Shown here in pieces: positions 8,517 to 18,236 of a DNA stretch of 47,008 bases (the first letter of the stretch is position 1; each line of letters starts with the position of its first letter). The notes under the pieces were generated by a model. It did not search any database, had not been told where the DNA came from, and was given only the letters and a program-made list of their open reading frames with translations. Source of the DNA: Acidiphilium sp. 37-60-79 (GTDB lineage Bacteria; Pseudomonadota; Alphaproteobacteria; Acetobacterales; Acetobacteraceae); contig NCBV01000013.1 of the NCBI GenBank assembly GCA_002279355.1, positions 1 to 47,008 on the forward strand, written 5' to 3'. The position numbers and the translations under genes are program-made.

Positions 8517-8621
8517 ATGAACGCTGCATCACCTCGTCTGGACCGTCCTGGCTCCAAGGCTTTTTCTCCGTTTTCACGCCGATCCGGTGATCGATCATCA
8601 CCAATCCTGTCTCTGCAATGA
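8517..8621 (+). CDS. 34-residue leader ORF upstream of rho (rhoL-like)
   Basis: An ATG at 8517 is preceded by GAGGAGA at the ideal distance (six bases) and opens a 34-codon frame ending in TGA at 8621. The peptide is rich in Ser, Pro and Arg (it begins [12 protein letters not shown] and ends SSPILSLQ) and has no recognisable domain. In Escherichia coli, rho is also preceded by a short leader ORF of similar size (rhoL), and rho transcription is autogenously attenuated in its leader. The present ORF may play the same part, and its sequence need not be conserved. Its stop codon overlaps an ATG at 8618 that is in frame with rho, so translation of the leader could feed a longer Rho form. Confidence 0.6.
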   Translation: MNAASPRLDRPGSKAFSPFSRRSGDRSSPILSLQ

Positions 8622-8668
8622 TCGCTCGCCATGCCCGCATTGCGACCTTTTTCCTGTCTGGAATCCCG

Positions 8669-9943
8669 ATGAATCTCGCTGAATTGAAAATAAAATCCCC
8701 CACTGACCTGCTCTCGCTCGCCGAGGAATTGCAGGTCGAGAACGCCTCATCGCTGCGCAAGCAGGATATGATGTTCGCGATTCTCAAAGCCTATGCCGAT
8801 AATGATCAAGCCATTCATGGCGATGGCACGCTCGAAATCCTCCCTGACGGATTCGGCTTTTTGCGCAGCCCGCAAAGCAATTACCTGCCCGGCCCCGATG
8901 ATATTTATGTCTCGCCCGCCCAAGTGCGCCGCTATGGCCTGCGCACCGGCGATACCGTGGCCGGCGAAATTCGCGCCCCGAAAGAAGGCGAGCGTTATTT
9001 CTCGCTCCTCAAGCTGGAAACCATCAATTTCGAAGAGCCGGACGCCGTTCGTCACCGGATCAATTTCGACAATCTCACCCCGCTCTACCCGACCGAGCGG
9101 CTGCAAATGGAAATCGAATCCGCCGCCTTGCCAGCCAAGGGCGTGCAGAAGGACAATACCGCACGGGTGATCGATCTGATCGCGCCCATCGGCAAAGGCC
9201 AGCGCGCTTTGATCGTCGCACCGCCGCGCACCGGCAAAACCGTCATGCTGCAAAGCATCGCCACCTCCATTTCCACCAACCACCCCGACGCCTTCCTGAT
9301 CGTGCTGCTGATCGATGAACGGCCCGAGGAAGTGACCGACATGGCCCGCACGGTCAAAGGCGAGGTCGTCGCCTCCACCTTCGACGAACCAGCCACACGC
9401 CATGTGCAAGTCACTGAAATGGTGCTCGAAAAAGCCAAACGCCTAGTCGAGCACAAACGCGACGTGGTCATCCTGCTCGACAGCATCACCCGTCTCGCCC
9501 GTGCCTATAACACCGTGGTGCCCTCGTCCGGCAAAGTGCTGACCGGCGGCGTCGATGCTAATGCCCTGCAAAAACCCAAACGCTTCTTCGGCGCCGCCCG
9601 CAATATCGAAGAAGGCGGCAGCCTGACGATCATCGCCACCGCGTTGATCGATACCGGCTCGCGCATGGACGAAGTGATTTTCGAAGAGTTCAAAGGCACC
9701 GGCAATTCCGAAGTGATCCTGGACCGGAAACTCTCCGACAAGCGCACCTTCCCCTCGATCGACATCACCAAATCAGGGACCCGCAAAGAAGAATTGCTGG
9801 TCGAGAAAGCCACACTCTCGAAAATGTGGGTGCTGCGCCGTATCCTCAACCCGATGGGCCCGACCGAGGCGATGGAATTCCTGCTCGACAAGCTCAAATA
9901 CAGCAAAACCAATAATGACTTTTTTGACGCGATGAATACCTGA
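8669..9943 (+). CDS. rho: Transcription termination factor Rho
   Basis: Rho is the hexameric RNA-dependent ATPase that ends transcription at Rho-dependent sites. The sequence shows the N-terminal helical region ([20 protein letters not shown]), the RNA-binding cold-shock-like domain ([20 protein letters not shown]), the P-loop APPRTGKT (residues 184-191), [13 protein letters not shown], the Q-loop region ([18 protein letters not shown]) and the C-terminal [16 protein letters not shown]. The 424 residues fit the family. I took the ATG at 8669 because the conserved N-terminus starts there. An in-frame ATG at 8618, overlapping the stop of the leader ORF, would add 17 residues, and since the ribosome binding site before 8669 is poor that form cannot be excluded. 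Confidence 0.97.
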   Translation: MNLAELKIKSPTDLLSLAEELQVENASSLRKQDMMFAILKAYADNDQAIHGDGTLEILPDGFGFLRSPQSNYLPGPDDIYVSPAQVRRYGLRTGDTVAGEIRAPKEGERYFSLLKLETINFEEPDAVRHRINFDNLTPLYPTERLQMEIESAALPAKGVQKDNTARVIDLIAPIGKGQRALIVAPPRTGKTVMLQSIATSISTNHPDAFLIVLLIDERPEEVTDMARTVKGEVVASTFDEPATRHVQVTEMVLEKAKRLVEHKRDVVILLDSITRLARAYNTVVPSSGKVLTGGVDANALQKPKRFFGAARNIEEGGSLTIIATALIDTGSRMDEVIFEEFKGTGNSEVILDRKLSDKRTFPSIDITKSGTRKEELLVEKATLSKMWVLRRILNPMGPTEAMEFLLDKLKYSKTNNDFFDAMNT

Positions 9944-9994
9944 TTTTTCGCAAATCCTCCCTATCTCCCCATTTCCAAACCCGTAAGGACGACC

Positions 9995-11302
9995 ATGCCC
10001 GACAGCCACAGCCCGACCGATTATAAAGTGCGCGACATCACCCAGGCAGAATGGGGTCGCAAAGAAATTAGCATGGCTGAGACCGAAATGCCCGGCCTGA
10101 TGGCGCTGCGCGAAGAGTTCGCCAAAAGCCAGCCGCTGAAAGGTGCCCGCATCGCAGGCTGTTTGCACATGACCATCCAAACCGCCGTGCTGATCGAAAC
10201 CCTGATCGACCTCGGCGCCACCGTGCGTTGGTCGTCGTGCAATATTTTCTCCACCCAAGATCACGCCGCTGCCGGTGTCGCGGCCGCAGGCGTCCCGGTG
10301 TTCGCCTGGAAAGGCCTCACCGAAGACGAATTCATGTGGTGCATCGAACAAACCGTGCGCGGGCCGGATGGCTGGACGCCGAACATGATCCTCGATGATG
10401 GCGGCGATCTGACCAAGCTGATGCATGATAAATATCCCGTAATGATGAAGGATATTCGCGGTATCTCCGAAGAAACCACCACCGGCGTGCATCGCCTGCG
10501 CGATATGGTCAAAGACGGCTCGCTGCTCTGCCCGGCGATCAATGTTAATGACAGCGTGACCAAATCAAAATTCGATAATCTGTATGGTTGCCGCGAATCC
10601 TTGGTGGACGGCATTCGCCGTGGCACCGATGTGATGATGGCCGGCAAAATCGCCGTGGTCGCAGGCTTTGGCGATGTCGGTAAAGGCTCCGCCGCCAGCC
10701 TGCGCAACGCCGGTTGCCGGGTGTTGGTCACCGAAATCGACCCGATCTGCGCGCTGCAAGCCGCCATGGAAGGCTTTGAGGTCGTCACCATGGATGACGC
10801 AGCACCGCGCGGCGATATTTTCGTCACCGCCACCGGCAATATCGATGTGATCACCGCCGATCATATGCGCGCCATGAAACACCGCGCCATCGTGTGCAAT
10901 ATCGGCCATTTCGATAGCGAAATCCAAATCGAGGCCCTGCGCAACTATCGCTGGGACAATGTCAAACCCCAGGTCGATGAAGTCGAATTCCCCGATGGCA
11001 AACGCCTGATCGTGCTGTCCGAAGGCCGCTTGGTTAATCTCGGCAACGCCACCGGCCACCCCAGCTTCGTCATGTCAGCGAGCTTCACCAACCAAGTGCT
11101 TGCCCAAATCGAACTGTGGAACGCGCCCCAAGGCAAATATAAGAATCAGCTCTACGTGCTGCCCAAACATCTCGATGAAAAAGTCGCCGCCCTGCACCTC
11201 GCCAAAGTTGGTGCCAAACTCACCGCCCTGACCCCAAAACAAGCGGATTATATCGGCGTCGCACCCTCCGGTCCCTATAAGCACGACGAATATCGTTACT
11301 AA
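9995..11302 (+). CDS. ahcY: Adenosylhomocysteinase
   Basis: This cytoplasmic NAD-dependent enzyme splits S-adenosylhomocysteine into adenosine and homocysteine, relieving product inhibition of methyltransferases. The 435-residue sequence shows [15 protein letters not shown], the [14 protein letters not shown] substrate-site motif, the NAD-binding loop [10 protein letters not shown] (from residue 224), [10 protein letters not shown] and the conserved C-terminus KHDEYRY. The start is supported by AAGGA upstream. Only 51 bases separate it from rho, so an S-adenosylhomocysteine riboswitch, often found before ahcY in other proteobacteria, does not fit there and I see none. A small membrane protein gene follows within a few bases. 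Confidence 0.97.
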   Translation: MPDSHSPTDYKVRDITQAEWGRKEISMAETEMPGLMALREEFAKSQPLKGARIAGCLHMTIQTAVLIETLIDLGATVRWSSCNIFSTQDHAAAGVAAAGVPVFAWKGLTEDEFMWCIEQTVRGPDGWTPNMILDDGGDLTKLMHDKYPVMMKDIRGISEETTTGVHRLRDMVKDGSLLCPAINVNDSVTKSKFDNLYGCRESLVDGIRRGTDVMMAGKIAVVAGFGDVGKGSAASLRNAGCRVLVTEIDPICALQAAMEGFEVVTMDDAAPRGDIFVTATGNIDVITADHMRAMKHRAIVCNIGHFDSEIQIEALRNYRWDNVKPQVDEVEFPDGKRLIVLSEGRLVNLGNATGHPSFVMSASFTNQVLAQIELWNAPQGKYKNQLYVLPKHLDEKVAALHLAKVGAKLTALTPKQADYIGVAPSGPYKHDEYRY

Positions 11303-11308
11303 CAATTG

Positions 11309-11731
11309 ATGCACACCAGCGGCTCCATCATCGCCCTTCTCGGCCTCGCCTGCCTGTTCGGCGGCATGGTCTTTTTCGGCACGATCATGACGCCGCTGGT
11401 GTTCACCAAATTACCACCCGAAACCGCCGGCCTGTTCATTCGCGCCACCTTCCCACGCTACTATCTCTACGTCACCATCACCGCCGCCATCGCCGCCCTC
11501 GGCCTGCTGCTGCGCGGTAACCCACCCCTTGCCCTCATCCTCGCCCTCGTCCTCGTGCTCACCCTCTGGCTCTGGCAAGAATGGCTGCCCCACCTCAACA
11601 CCCTGCGCGACACCGGCCAGCTCGCCGCCTTCGCCCGCGGCCACCGCCTGTCCGTCTGGCTCAACGGCGCCCAATTGCTCGCCGTGCTCGCGGTGCTGAT
11701 CGCCGTGGCCCGTGGCTGGGGACGAGGGTAG
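11309..11731 (+). CDS. DUF4149-type small integral membrane protein
   Basis: This protein of about 140 residues is almost entirely hydrophobic, with four predicted membrane helices. It begins with LLGLACLFGGMVFFGTIMTPLVF, shows FPRYYLYVT after the first loop, and has the charged central stretch WLWQEWLPHLNTLRD. The pattern matches the DUF4149 (TMEM205-like) family, whose function is not established. The ATG at 11309 is six bases after the ahcY stop, so it is probably cotranscribed with ahcY; a TTG at 11306 would add one residue. The stop codon lies nine bases before the nested inverted-repeat element that closes this plus-strand block. Confidence 0.75.
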   Translation: MHTSGSIIALLGLACLFGGMVFFGTIMTPLVFTKLPPETAGLFIRATFPRYYLYVTITAAIAALGLLLRGNPPLALILALVLVLTLWLWQEWLPHLNTLRDTGQLAAFARGHRLSVWLNGAQLLAVLAVLIAVARGWGRG

Positions 11732-11739
11732 ATAAGGGG

Positions 11740-11891
11740 AAGGCCAGGGCTCTGCCCTGGACCCGCTAGATCAATATTGGTTTAGGTCGAATCGAAAGAT
11801 TCAACCTAAACCAATGAAATTGATCGGCAAACAAATGTTAGAGCGTGATTGATGATAAGCAATAACGCTCTAAGGGCTGAGCCCTGGCCTT
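11740..11891. repeat. Nested inverted-repeat element with 12-bp terminal repeats
   Basis: The 152-base stretch is bounded by perfect inverted repeats, AAGGCCAGGGCT at 11740-11751 and AGCCCTGGCCTT at 11880-11891. Inside, ATTGGTTTAGGTCGAATC (11776-11793) pairs with 11798-11815 around a GAAA loop with one mismatch, and this stem continues outward through GATCAAT (11769-11775) and ATTGATC (11819-11825). A third pair is TTAGAGCGT (11838-11846) with ACGCTCTAA (11865-11873). The element fills the gap between two convergent genes, and its right end contains the queG stop codon. It looks like a non-autonomous palindromic element or a bidirectional terminator; no coding capacity was seen. Confidence 0.75.
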
Positions 11892-12936
11892 ACTCTTTCC
11901 CCGCCACCCCCTGCGCCAAGGCCCAAGCGCCCGCTTCGGCGACGATCGGGTCGGCGTCGTTGGCGAGCTGTTGGGCGGCGGGTTGCAGGGTGGCTGTGCG
12001 GGCGTTGCCGATGGCGATGGCGATATTGCGGGCGAGGCGGTTGCGGCCGATGCGTTTGATCGGTGAGCCTGCGAACAGGGTGCGGAAGGCTGCATCATCG
12101 AGGGTGGCGAGTTCGGCGAGGTTGGGAGCGATCAGATCGGCGCGGGCGGCGAGTTTTTGGGTTTGGGCGGTGGCGGCGAATTTATTCCAGGGGCAGATGG
12201 CGAGGCAGTCATCGCAACCATAGATCCGGTTACCGATGGCATTGCGGAATTGGTGAGGGATTGGGCCGGGATGTTCGATGGTGAGGTAGGCGATGCAGCG
12301 TGTGGCATCGAGTGTGTAGGGGGTGGGGAAGGCGTCGGTGGGGCAGGCGGTTTGGCAGGCGGTGCAGGAGCCGCAGCGATCAGGGTGCGGCGGATCGGGC
12401 GGGAGAGCAAGGGTGGTCATAATTTCGCCAAGCAACAGCCAGGAGCCATGGGTGCGCGAGACGAGGTTGGTATGCTTGCCTTGCCAACCGAGGCCGGCTT
12501 GTTGGGCGAGGGGTTTTTCCATCACCGGCGCGGTATCAACGAAAACTTTAACCGCCCCGCCAGCGCGGGCGATCAGGGCTTGGGCGAGATGTTTGAGTTT
12601 GCCCTTGATGATGTCGTGATAATCACGATTACGGGCATAGACTGAGATATTGCCGCGGTCGGGCTGGCCCAGCGTGGCGAGCGGGTTTTCGGCGGGGGCG
12701 TAGGACAGGCCGAGCGAGATCAGACTAACGGCATCGGGCCAGAGGGTTTGGGGGTTGGCGCGTTGATCGGCGCGGCTGGCCATCCAACCCATCGCCCCGT
12801 GATGATTTTGGGCGAGAAAATGGTTGAGCCGGTCGCGTTCGGTGGGGCTGAGCGTGGCTTGGGTAAAGCCGATCGCATCGAAGCCGAGGGCGTAAGCGCG
12901 CTCGGTGAGAAACGCCTTGAGCTGATCCTCAGCCAC
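11890..12936 (-). CDS. queG: Epoxyqueuosine reductase QueG
   Basis: QueG is the cobalamin-dependent iron-sulfur enzyme that reduces epoxyqueuosine to queuosine in the anticodon wobble position of tRNA. The sequence has the proposed general acid Asp134 ([15 protein letters not shown]), the [11 protein letters not shown] motif and two 4Fe-4S cysteine sets, [12 protein letters not shown] and [15 protein letters not shown] at 12936 is the likely start: it gives 348 residues, places Asp134 as in characterised QueG, and overlaps the queF stop as GTGGCTGA. A longer upstream frame lies inside queF and has no family similarity. The TAA stop lies inside the terminal repeat of the nested palindromic element, so the last residues may have been altered by that element. 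Confidence 0.93.
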   Translation of the reverse strand: MAEDQLKAFLTERAYALGFDAIGFTQATLSPTERDRLNHFLAQNHHGAMGWMASRADQRANPQTLWPDAVSLISLGLSYAPAENPLATLGQPDRGNISVYARNRDYHDIIKGKLKHLAQALIARAGGAVKVFVDTAPVMEKPLAQQAGLGWQGKHTNLVSRTHGSWLLLGEIMTTLALPPDPPHPDRCGSCTACQTACPTDAFPTPYTLDATRCIAYLTIEHPGPIPHQFRNAIGNRIYGCDDCLAICPWNKFAATAQTQKLAARADLIAPNLAELATLDDAAFRTLFAGSPIKRIGRNRLARNIAIAIGNARTATLQPAAQQLANDADPIVAEAGAWALAQGVAGKE

Positions 12937-13408
12937 GGCCGCGATAGGGTGCGGCCCCTTGATCGGGCAGAAAGATGCCTTCGGGCGGTGCGCCGGTTTG
13001 CCAGAAAATATCAATGGGCATGCCACCGCGCGGATACCAATAGGCGCCGATGCGCAGCCAGCGCGGGTTGATGGCGGAGATGATGCGCTGGGCGATCATC
13101 ATGGTGCAGGCTTCGTGAAATGCACCATGATTGCGAAAGGCGGTGAGAAAAAGCTTGAGCGATTTGCTTTCCACGATCCAATCGGCGGGGATGTAATCGA
13201 GCACGATATGGGCAAAATCGGGCTGGCCGGTAATCGGGCAGAGCGAGGTGAATTCCGGAGCGGTGAAGCGGATCACATAATTCTGCCCGGCGGCGGGGGC
13301 GCTGACGCGTTCGAGGATCGCGGCCTCGGGGTTGGCCGGAATGGTGGAATGTTGGCCGAGCGCTTGCAGATTGGCGTAGCGATCATCGGGTACCGGCTTA
13401 TCGGTCAT
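12929..13408 (-). CDS. queF: NADPH-dependent 7-cyano-7-deazaguanine reductase QueF
   Basis: QueF reduces the nitrile preQ0 to the amine preQ1, the base that TGT inserts into tRNA. This 159-residue protein is of the short, unimodular type. Cys57, the nucleophile forming a thioimide with preQ0, lies in [13 protein letters not shown] together with Asp64. The family signature [16 protein letters not shown] is followed by FHE. The ATG at 13408 overlaps the end of tgt by 11 bases, and the stop overlaps the queG start, so the four que genes form one tight transcription unit. The preQ0-forming genes queC, queD and queE are not in this window. Confidence 0.95.
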   Translation of the reverse strand: MTDKPVPDDRYANLQALGQHSTIPANPEAAILERVSAPAAGQNYVIRFTAPEFTSLCPITGQPDFAHIVLDYIPADWIVESKSLKLFLTAFRNHGAFHEACTMMIAQRIISAINPRWLRIGAYWYPRGGMPIDIFWQTGAPPEGIFLPDQGAAPYRGRG

Positions 13409-14519
13409 CGGTCTGGGTCCATCCGGCGCGGGTTGCGCTCATATAGTGGGCAAAATGCTGACCGGCGATGGCGTCGCGCGCCCCCTGCATCAGCGATTGA
13501 TAATAGCGCAGATTATGGGCGGTGAGCAGCACCGGGCCCAGAATTTCGGCGCAGCGGAACAAGTGATGCAGATAGGCGCGGCTATGGCGGGTGCAAGCGA
13601 GGCAGGTGCAACCGGGATCGAGCGGGCGATCATCATCGGCGAAGCGAGCGTTGCGCAAATTAAACACGCCGCGTGCGGTATAAGCGCGGGCCGTGCGCCC
13701 GGCGCGGGTGGGCATCACGCAATCAAACATATCCACGCCCCGGGCGATGGCGCCGAGCAGATCATCGGGCGTGCCGACGCCCATCAAATAACGGGGTTTT
13801 TGCACCGGCAGCAGCTTGGTGGTGTGATCGAGTGTCGCGAACATCGCCTCCTGCCCTTCGCCGACCGCGAGGCCGCCAATGGCGTAGCCGTCGAAATCGA
13901 GCGGCAGCAGGCTTTCGGCGGATTCACGGCGCAAATCCTCAAAGACGCTGCCTTGCACAATGCCGAACTGGCCATAGCCGGGACGGCGGATGAAGGCCGC
14001 GCGCGAGCGAGCGGCCCAGCGCATGGACAGGCGCATCGAGGCGGCGGCTTGCGCATGGGTCGCGGGGAATGGGGTGCATTCATCGAACGCCATGGTGATG
14101 GTGGCATCAAGATCATGCTGGATCGCGGTGGAGGATTCCGGGGTGAGGTGATGGGCGGAGCCATCGATATGCGAGCGAAAAGTAACGCCCGCTTCATCGA
14201 GTTTGCGCAAGCCCGCGAGCGACATCACTTGGAAGCCGCCGGAATCGGTTAGAATAATGCCAGGCCAATCCATCATTTTATGCAAGCCGCCTAGCCGAGC
14301 GACGCGCGCGGCGCCGGGGCGGAGCATCAGATGATAGGTATTGCCAAGCACGATTTCGGTGCCGGTGGCGCGCACCGCATCAGCGGTCAGGGATTTGACC
14401 GTGCCAGCGGTGCCCACCGCCATGAAGGCTGGCGTGTGCGCGGTGCCATGCGCGGTATGGAGTTGCCCGCGCCTTGCCGCGCCGTCAGTCGCCAGCAGCG
14501 AAAAGCCGAAATCGCTCAT
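13398..14519 (-). CDS. tgt: tRNA-guanine transglycosylase
   Basis: TGT exchanges guanine 34 of tRNAs with GUN anticodons for preQ1. The 373-residue TIM-barrel protein has Asp92 in [11 protein letters not shown] (general base), the [15 protein letters not shown] segment, GIVQGS, the nucleophile region [15 protein letters not shown] (Asp266) and the zinc site with Cys304, Cys306 and Cys309 ([17 protein letters not shown]) plus a downstream His. The ATG at 14519 overlaps the queA stop codon as ATGA. Its third-position composition differs from most minus-strand genes of the window, like the other que genes: the coding strand is C-rich rather than G-rich. Confidence 0.96.
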   Translation of the reverse strand: MSDFGFSLLATDGAARRGQLHTAHGTAHTPAFMAVGTAGTVKSLTADAVRATGTEIVLGNTYHLMLRPGAARVARLGGLHKMMDWPGIILTDSGGFQVMSLAGLRKLDEAGVTFRSHIDGSAHHLTPESSTAIQHDLDATITMAFDECTPFPATHAQAAASMRLSMRWAARSRAAFIRRPGYGQFGIVQGSVFEDLRRESAESLLPLDFDGYAIGGLAVGEGQEAMFATLDHTTKLLPVQKPRYLMGVGTPDDLLGAIARGVDMFDCVMPTRAGRTARAYTARGVFNLRNARFADDDRPLDPGCTCLACTRHSRAYLHHLFRCAEILGPVLLTAHNLRYYQSLMQGARDAIAGQHFAHYMSATRAGWTQTDDR

Positions 14520-15571
14520 CCGCGCTCTAACAAGCAGGCATCGCCATAGGAGTAAAACCGGTAGCCGTTGGCGATGGCGTGTTCATAGGCGCTGCGGATC
14601 CGATCAAGCCCGGCGAATCCCGCGACCAGCATGAGCAGCGTCGAGCGCGGCAGATGAAAATTGGTCAGTAGCATATCGGCCGCTTGCATGGTCACGCCTG
14701 GATGCAAAAAAATATCGGTCTCGCCAGCAAATGCGGTGATCTGGCGCTCCGGCGTGACGGCTGATTCGAGCAGCCGGAGCGAGGTGGTCCCCACCGCGAT
14801 GATCCGCCCGCCCGCAGCGCGAGCCTGGTTGATCCGTGCGGCGGCGGCTGCGCTGATCTCGCCATATTCGGCGTGGATTTTATGGCCATCAATGGACTCG
14901 CCGCGCACCGGCAGAAAGGTTCCCGCGCCGACATGCAGGGTCACACGCGCGGTGCTGATCGATTTCGCGGCGAGCGCATCGAGCAGGGCAGGGGTAAAAT
15001 GCAACCCCGCCGTCGGTGCCGCGACCGCTCCGGCACGGTCAGCGAAAATCGTTTGGTAATCGCTCGCATCTTGGGCGGTCGGCCCGGTTGGCCGGGCGAT
15101 ATAAGGCGGCAGCGCCAGCGCGCCGGCCGCGGCGAGGGCGGCGTCGAAATCAGCGCCGCTGCGGTTAAAGCGCAGCGCCGCACTGCCATCGTCATCCCGC
15201 ACGATGATCGTGGCGGTGAAATCAGGCGCACCGGTGATGGTGAGTTGCTCGCCCACGCGCGCGCGCCGTGCATTGCGCAGCAGCACCCGCCACGTGCCAT
15301 CCGGCATCGGCCGATCGAGGGTGATGCCGATGGTGGCATTGCCACGGGTCGCGGTGAGCTGGGCGGGGATGACTTTGGTATCGTTGACCACAAGGCAATC
15401 ACCGGCGCGCAACAGGTCCGGCAGGTCGCGAATTCTTCCATCGGTCAAGCCGGTCGGCCCCACCTGGAGCAACCGTGCGGCATCACGCGGGCGAGCGGGC
15501 TCGGTCGCGATGGCCTCTGGCGGCAGCGCGTAATCGAAATCCGACAGCAGCAACGGCGATTCAATCCTCAA
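14516..15571 (-). CDS. queA: S-adenosylmethionine:tRNA ribosyltransferase-isomerase QueA
   Basis: QueA transfers and isomerises the ribosyl part of SAM onto preQ1 in tRNA, giving epoxyqueuosine, the substrate of QueG. Recognisable parts are [21 protein letters not shown] near the N-terminus, [15 protein letters not shown], the [10 protein letters not shown] motif, [16 protein letters not shown] and the C-terminal [16 protein letters not shown]. No ATG is available: the longest frame begins with TTG at 15571, overlapping the VOC gene by 11 bases. A second TTG at 15553, with GAGG upstream, would start closer to where the family usually begins. The true start is therefore uncertain by a few residues. 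The stop overlaps the tgt start. Confidence 0.93.
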   Translation of the reverse strand: MRIESPLLLSDFDYALPPEAIATEPARPRDAARLLQVGPTGLTDGRIRDLPDLLRAGDCLVVNDTKVIPAQLTATRGNATIGITLDRPMPDGTWRVLLRNARRARVGEQLTITGAPDFTATIIVRDDDGSAALRFNRSGADFDAALAAAGALALPPYIARPTGPTAQDASDYQTIFADRAGAVAAPTAGLHFTPALLDALAAKSISTARVTLHVGAGTFLPVRGESIDGHKIHAEYGEISAAAAARINQARAAGGRIIAVGTTSLRLLESAVTPERQITAFAGETDIFLHPGVTMQAADMLLTNFHLPRSTLLMLVAGFAGLDRIRSAYEHAIANGYRFYSYGDACLLERG

Positions 15572-15956
15572 GGTACGTGGAAATTTCGACCAGATTACCG
15601 TCCGGATCGCGGCAATAGACCGAGCGCATCGCCCCCAACGCGCCCATCTTCACCGCCGGCCCTTCGACCACTGCGACATTCTGGCTGCGCAAATGGGTTA
15701 CCACATCCTCCGAGCCGAGAGCGGTGATAAAGCAAATATCCAAAGCGCTCGGCTGCGGTTTCGCCGCATGCGGAGCCAATTCCGAACCGGCTTGATGCAG
15801 ATTGAGCTTTTGCGCGCCAAAGCGCAGCGCGATGCGCCGATCCGCGCCAAATTCCTCGCGCTCCATGCCCAGCACGCGCTCATACCAATCCGCCGTCGCA
15901 TCGATATTGGCGCAGGTGATCACCACATGATCGATCCGGTCGATGGTGAATTTCAT
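15561..15956 (-). CDS. VOC-family (glyoxalase-fold) protein
   Basis: This 131-residue protein has the vicinal-oxygen-chelate fold. It opens with IDRIDHVVITCANIDATADWYERVLGM, which carries the first metal ligand His10. A second half contains ALDICFITALG, and the C-terminus has the typical RDPDGNLVEIS with the last ligand Glu. The paired beta-alpha-beta-beta-beta units suggest a metal-dependent dioxygenase, lyase or resistance-type enzyme, but no substrate can be read. It starts five bases after the fumarase stop and its end overlaps the queA start, so it is probably cotranscribed with both. A link to queuosine is not implied by the family. Confidence 0.85.
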   Translation of the reverse strand: MKFTIDRIDHVVITCANIDATADWYERVLGMEREEFGADRRIALRFGAQKLNLHQAGSELAPHAAKPQPSALDICFITALGSEDVVTHLRSQNVAVVEGPAVKMGALGAMRSVYCRDPDGNLVEISTYLED

Positions 15957-15960
15957 GACT

Positions 15961-17607
15961 TCACCCTAAATCCGCAAAGAAATCATTGCCCTTATCATCC
16001 ACCACAATAAACGCCGGAAAATCCTCAACGGTGATTTTCCAAACCGCTTCCATGCCCAGCTCCGGATATTCCAACACTTCGACATGGCGGATATTCTGCT
16101 CGGCCAGCACCGCAGCCGGACCACCGATCGAACCGAGATAGAACCCGCCATAGGTTTTGCAGGCATCGCGCACTTGCTTGGAGCGATTGCCCTTGGCGAG
16201 CATGATCATCGAACCGCCGGCCGCCTGAAACGCGGCCACATAGCTATCCATCCGCCCCGCCGTGGTCGGCCCGAAGCTGCCCGTCGCCATGCCGGGCGGG
16301 GTTTTCGCAGGCCCCGCATAATAAACCGGGTGGTTCTTGATGTAATCGGGCAAACCCTCGCCGCGATCGAGCCGCTCTTGCAGCTTGGCATGGGCAATAT
16401 CGCGCGCAACAATAATCGTGCCGGTCAGCGCCACCCTTGTTTTGATCGGATGCTGGCTGAGTGTCGCCAAAATCGCAGGCATCGGCTGGTTGAGATCGAT
16501 GCGCACAACATCGCCGCCCAAATGCGCATCGGTAATTTCGGGGAGATACTGCGCAGGATCGCGCTCAAGCCGCTCCAAAAACACCCCATCGGCGGTGATT
16601 TTCGCCTTAATCTGCCGATCCGCCGAGCAGGACACGCCAATCCCAATCGGCAAGGACGCGCCATGGCGCGGCAGGCGGATCACCCGCACATCATGGCAGA
16701 AATATTTGCCGCCAAACTGCGCGCCAATGCCCAAAGTGCGGGTCATCGCCAAAATCTCTTGCTCAAGCGCTAAATCACGGAACCCGTGCCCGTCACGCGA
16801 ACCTGTGGTGGGCAGCGTATCCAAATAGCGCGTGGAAGCGAGCTTGACGGTTTTCATCGTCGCCTCAGCCGAGGTGCCGCCGATCACAATCGCCAAATGA
16901 TAAGGCGGGCAGGCGGAGGTGCCGAGGGTTTTCACCTTGGCTTCGATGAAGGCGAGCAGCTTGGCCGGGTTCAGCACCGCGCGGGTCTCTTGATAGAGAA
17001 ACGATTTATTGGCCGAACCGCCGCCTTTGGCCACGAACATCAGCTCGAACTCTTCCGCGTGTGCCTCGCCGGGTGCGGCATAAATATCAAACTGCACCGG
17101 CAGATTGGTGCCGGTATTGACCTCCTCATAGAGGCTCAACGGCGCCATTTGCGAATAGCGCAAATTGGTCTCGGTATAGGTGCGCATCACGCCATGCGAG
17201 AGCGCTTGCTCCTCATTGCCCTCCACCCAAACGCGCTGGCCTTTTTTGCCAAATACGATGGCGGTGCCGGTATCCTGGCACATCGGCAAAATCCCGCCCG
17301 CAGCGATATTGGCATTTTTCAAAAACGCCATCGCGACATAACGATCATTTTCCGACGCCTCGGGATCATCCAAAATCGCCCGCAATTGCTGCAAATGGCC
17401 GGGGCGCAACAAATGCGACACATCGTGGAACGCCTCGAAAGCGAGGGCGGACAGCGTCTCCGGCGCGATTTTGATAATGCGCTTCCCCTCGACATTGAGG
17501 GTCGATACGCCGCCCAGATCGAGCTTGCGCCACGGCGTCTGATCCGGGCCGAGCGGCAACAGCGGCTGGTAGGGTGTGTCCTTGATGGATTGGGGCATCG
17601 CATTCAT
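15961..17607 (-). CDS. fumA: Class I fumarate hydratase (4Fe-4S type)
   Basis: This enzyme hydrates fumarate to malate in the tricarboxylic acid cycle using an oxygen-sensitive 4Fe-4S cluster. The start is the ATG at 17607, with GAGGAG seven bases upstream; it gives 548 residues, the same length as E. coli FumA. The three cluster cysteines are at Cys110 (PMCQDTGTA), Cys233 ([10 protein letters not shown]) and Cys327 ([14 protein letters not shown]). The C-terminal beta domain with [26 protein letters not shown] and [12 protein letters not shown] is complete. Whether the genome also has an iron-free class II enzyme cannot be told here. The gene lies between sspB and the VOC gene, and the close spacing suggests cotranscription. 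Confidence 0.95.
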   Translation of the reverse strand: MNAMPQSIKDTPYQPLLPLGPDQTPWRKLDLGGVSTLNVEGKRIIKIAPETLSALAFEAFHDVSHLLRPGHLQQLRAILDDPEASENDRYVAMAFLKNANIAAGGILPMCQDTGTAIVFGKKGQRVWVEGNEEQALSHGVMRTYTETNLRYSQMAPLSLYEEVNTGTNLPVQFDIYAAPGEAHAEEFELMFVAKGGGSANKSFLYQETRAVLNPAKLLAFIEAKVKTLGTSACPPYHLAIVIGGTSAEATMKTVKLASTRYLDTLPTTGSRDGHGFRDLALEQEILAMTRTLGIGAQFGGKYFCHDVRVIRLPRHGASLPIGIGVSCSADRQIKAKITADGVFLERLERDPAQYLPEITDAHLGGDVVRIDLNQPMPAILATLSQHPIKTRVALTGTIIVARDIAHAKLQERLDRGEGLPDYIKNHPVYYAGPAKTPPGMATGSFGPTTAGRMDSYVAAFQAAGGSMIMLAKGNRSKQVRDACKTYGGFYLGSIGGPAAVLAEQNIRHVEVLEYPELGMEAVWKITVEDFPAFIVVDDKGNDFFADLG

Positions 17608-17636
17608 CGCATCGCTCCTCAAATCAGGCTGCAAGA

Positions 17637-18149
17637 TCAGGATTTCGGCGGGGTCCGGCGCCGGAACGCATCAAGGCTAACCACCGGCGCAGACCCCGGT
17701 TCCGCCGCATCGCCCCGATCTGTGTCAGGCTCAGGCGTGGGTTCGGGGTCCGGTGTCGCGATAATGGGCGGCGTGACGCTAAATTGCAGCCCGAACTGCA
17801 CTTCCGGGTCGGCAAAGCCGGTCACCGCATCCACCGGAATGTCCAGCGTGGAGGGAATCCCGCCAAAGGACAGCGTCACCGAAAACCGCTTTGCCACGAA
17901 ATCAACCAGCAAATCCCGATATTGGTGCTGCAGCACAATGGTCATTTCCGCCGGATAGCGCTCGCGCAGCCGGTCTGGCACCGACACGCCCGGATAGTCC
18001 GTGCGAAACGTCACGTAGAAATGATGATTACCCGGCAGGCCATGCTGTGCCGCATGATCCAGCGCGGTCAGCACCACAGCGCGCAACGCCTCGCTCGCCC
18101 AGCTATCATAGGGCAGCAGGCTTTCCGTCGGCATGTCATCATCTTCCAT
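17637..18149 (-). CDS. sspB: SspB-like ClpXP adaptor (alphaproteobacterial type)
   Basis: SspB tethers ssrA-tagged and some other substrates to the ClpXP protease. The protein of about 170 residues has the substrate-binding fold seen in [35 protein letters not shown] and the [22 protein letters not shown] segment. A long acidic, proline-rich linker (residues about 128-155) follows. Near the end is [10 protein letters not shown], which matches the short ClpX-binding motif at the tail of alpha-type SspB. The start at 18149 was preferred; an ATG at 18134 has a slightly better ribosome binding site and would remove five residues. It lies 87 bases downstream of olsB and 29 bases before fumarase. 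Confidence 0.88.
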   Translation of the reverse strand: MEDDDMPTESLLPYDSWASEALRAVVLTALDHAAQHGLPGNHHFYVTFRTDYPGVSVPDRLRERYPAEMTIVLQHQYRDLLVDFVAKRFSVTLSFGGIPSTLDIPVDAVTGFADPEVQFGLQFSVTPPIIATPDPEPTPEPDTDRGDAAEPGSAPVVSLDAFRRRTPPKS

Positions 18150-18236
18150 CTGCTGCCCATAGCCTGAGTGCCGCGTCCGGCCAAGTGTGACAATGCAGAG
18201 CAGCCTCACGATCCCGCGTCGCGCGCTTACCCAAAT

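Noticed and set aside
9944-9994. An S-adenosylhomocysteine riboswitch before ahcY
   Set aside because: Only 51 bases separate rho from ahcY and no matching structure is visible.
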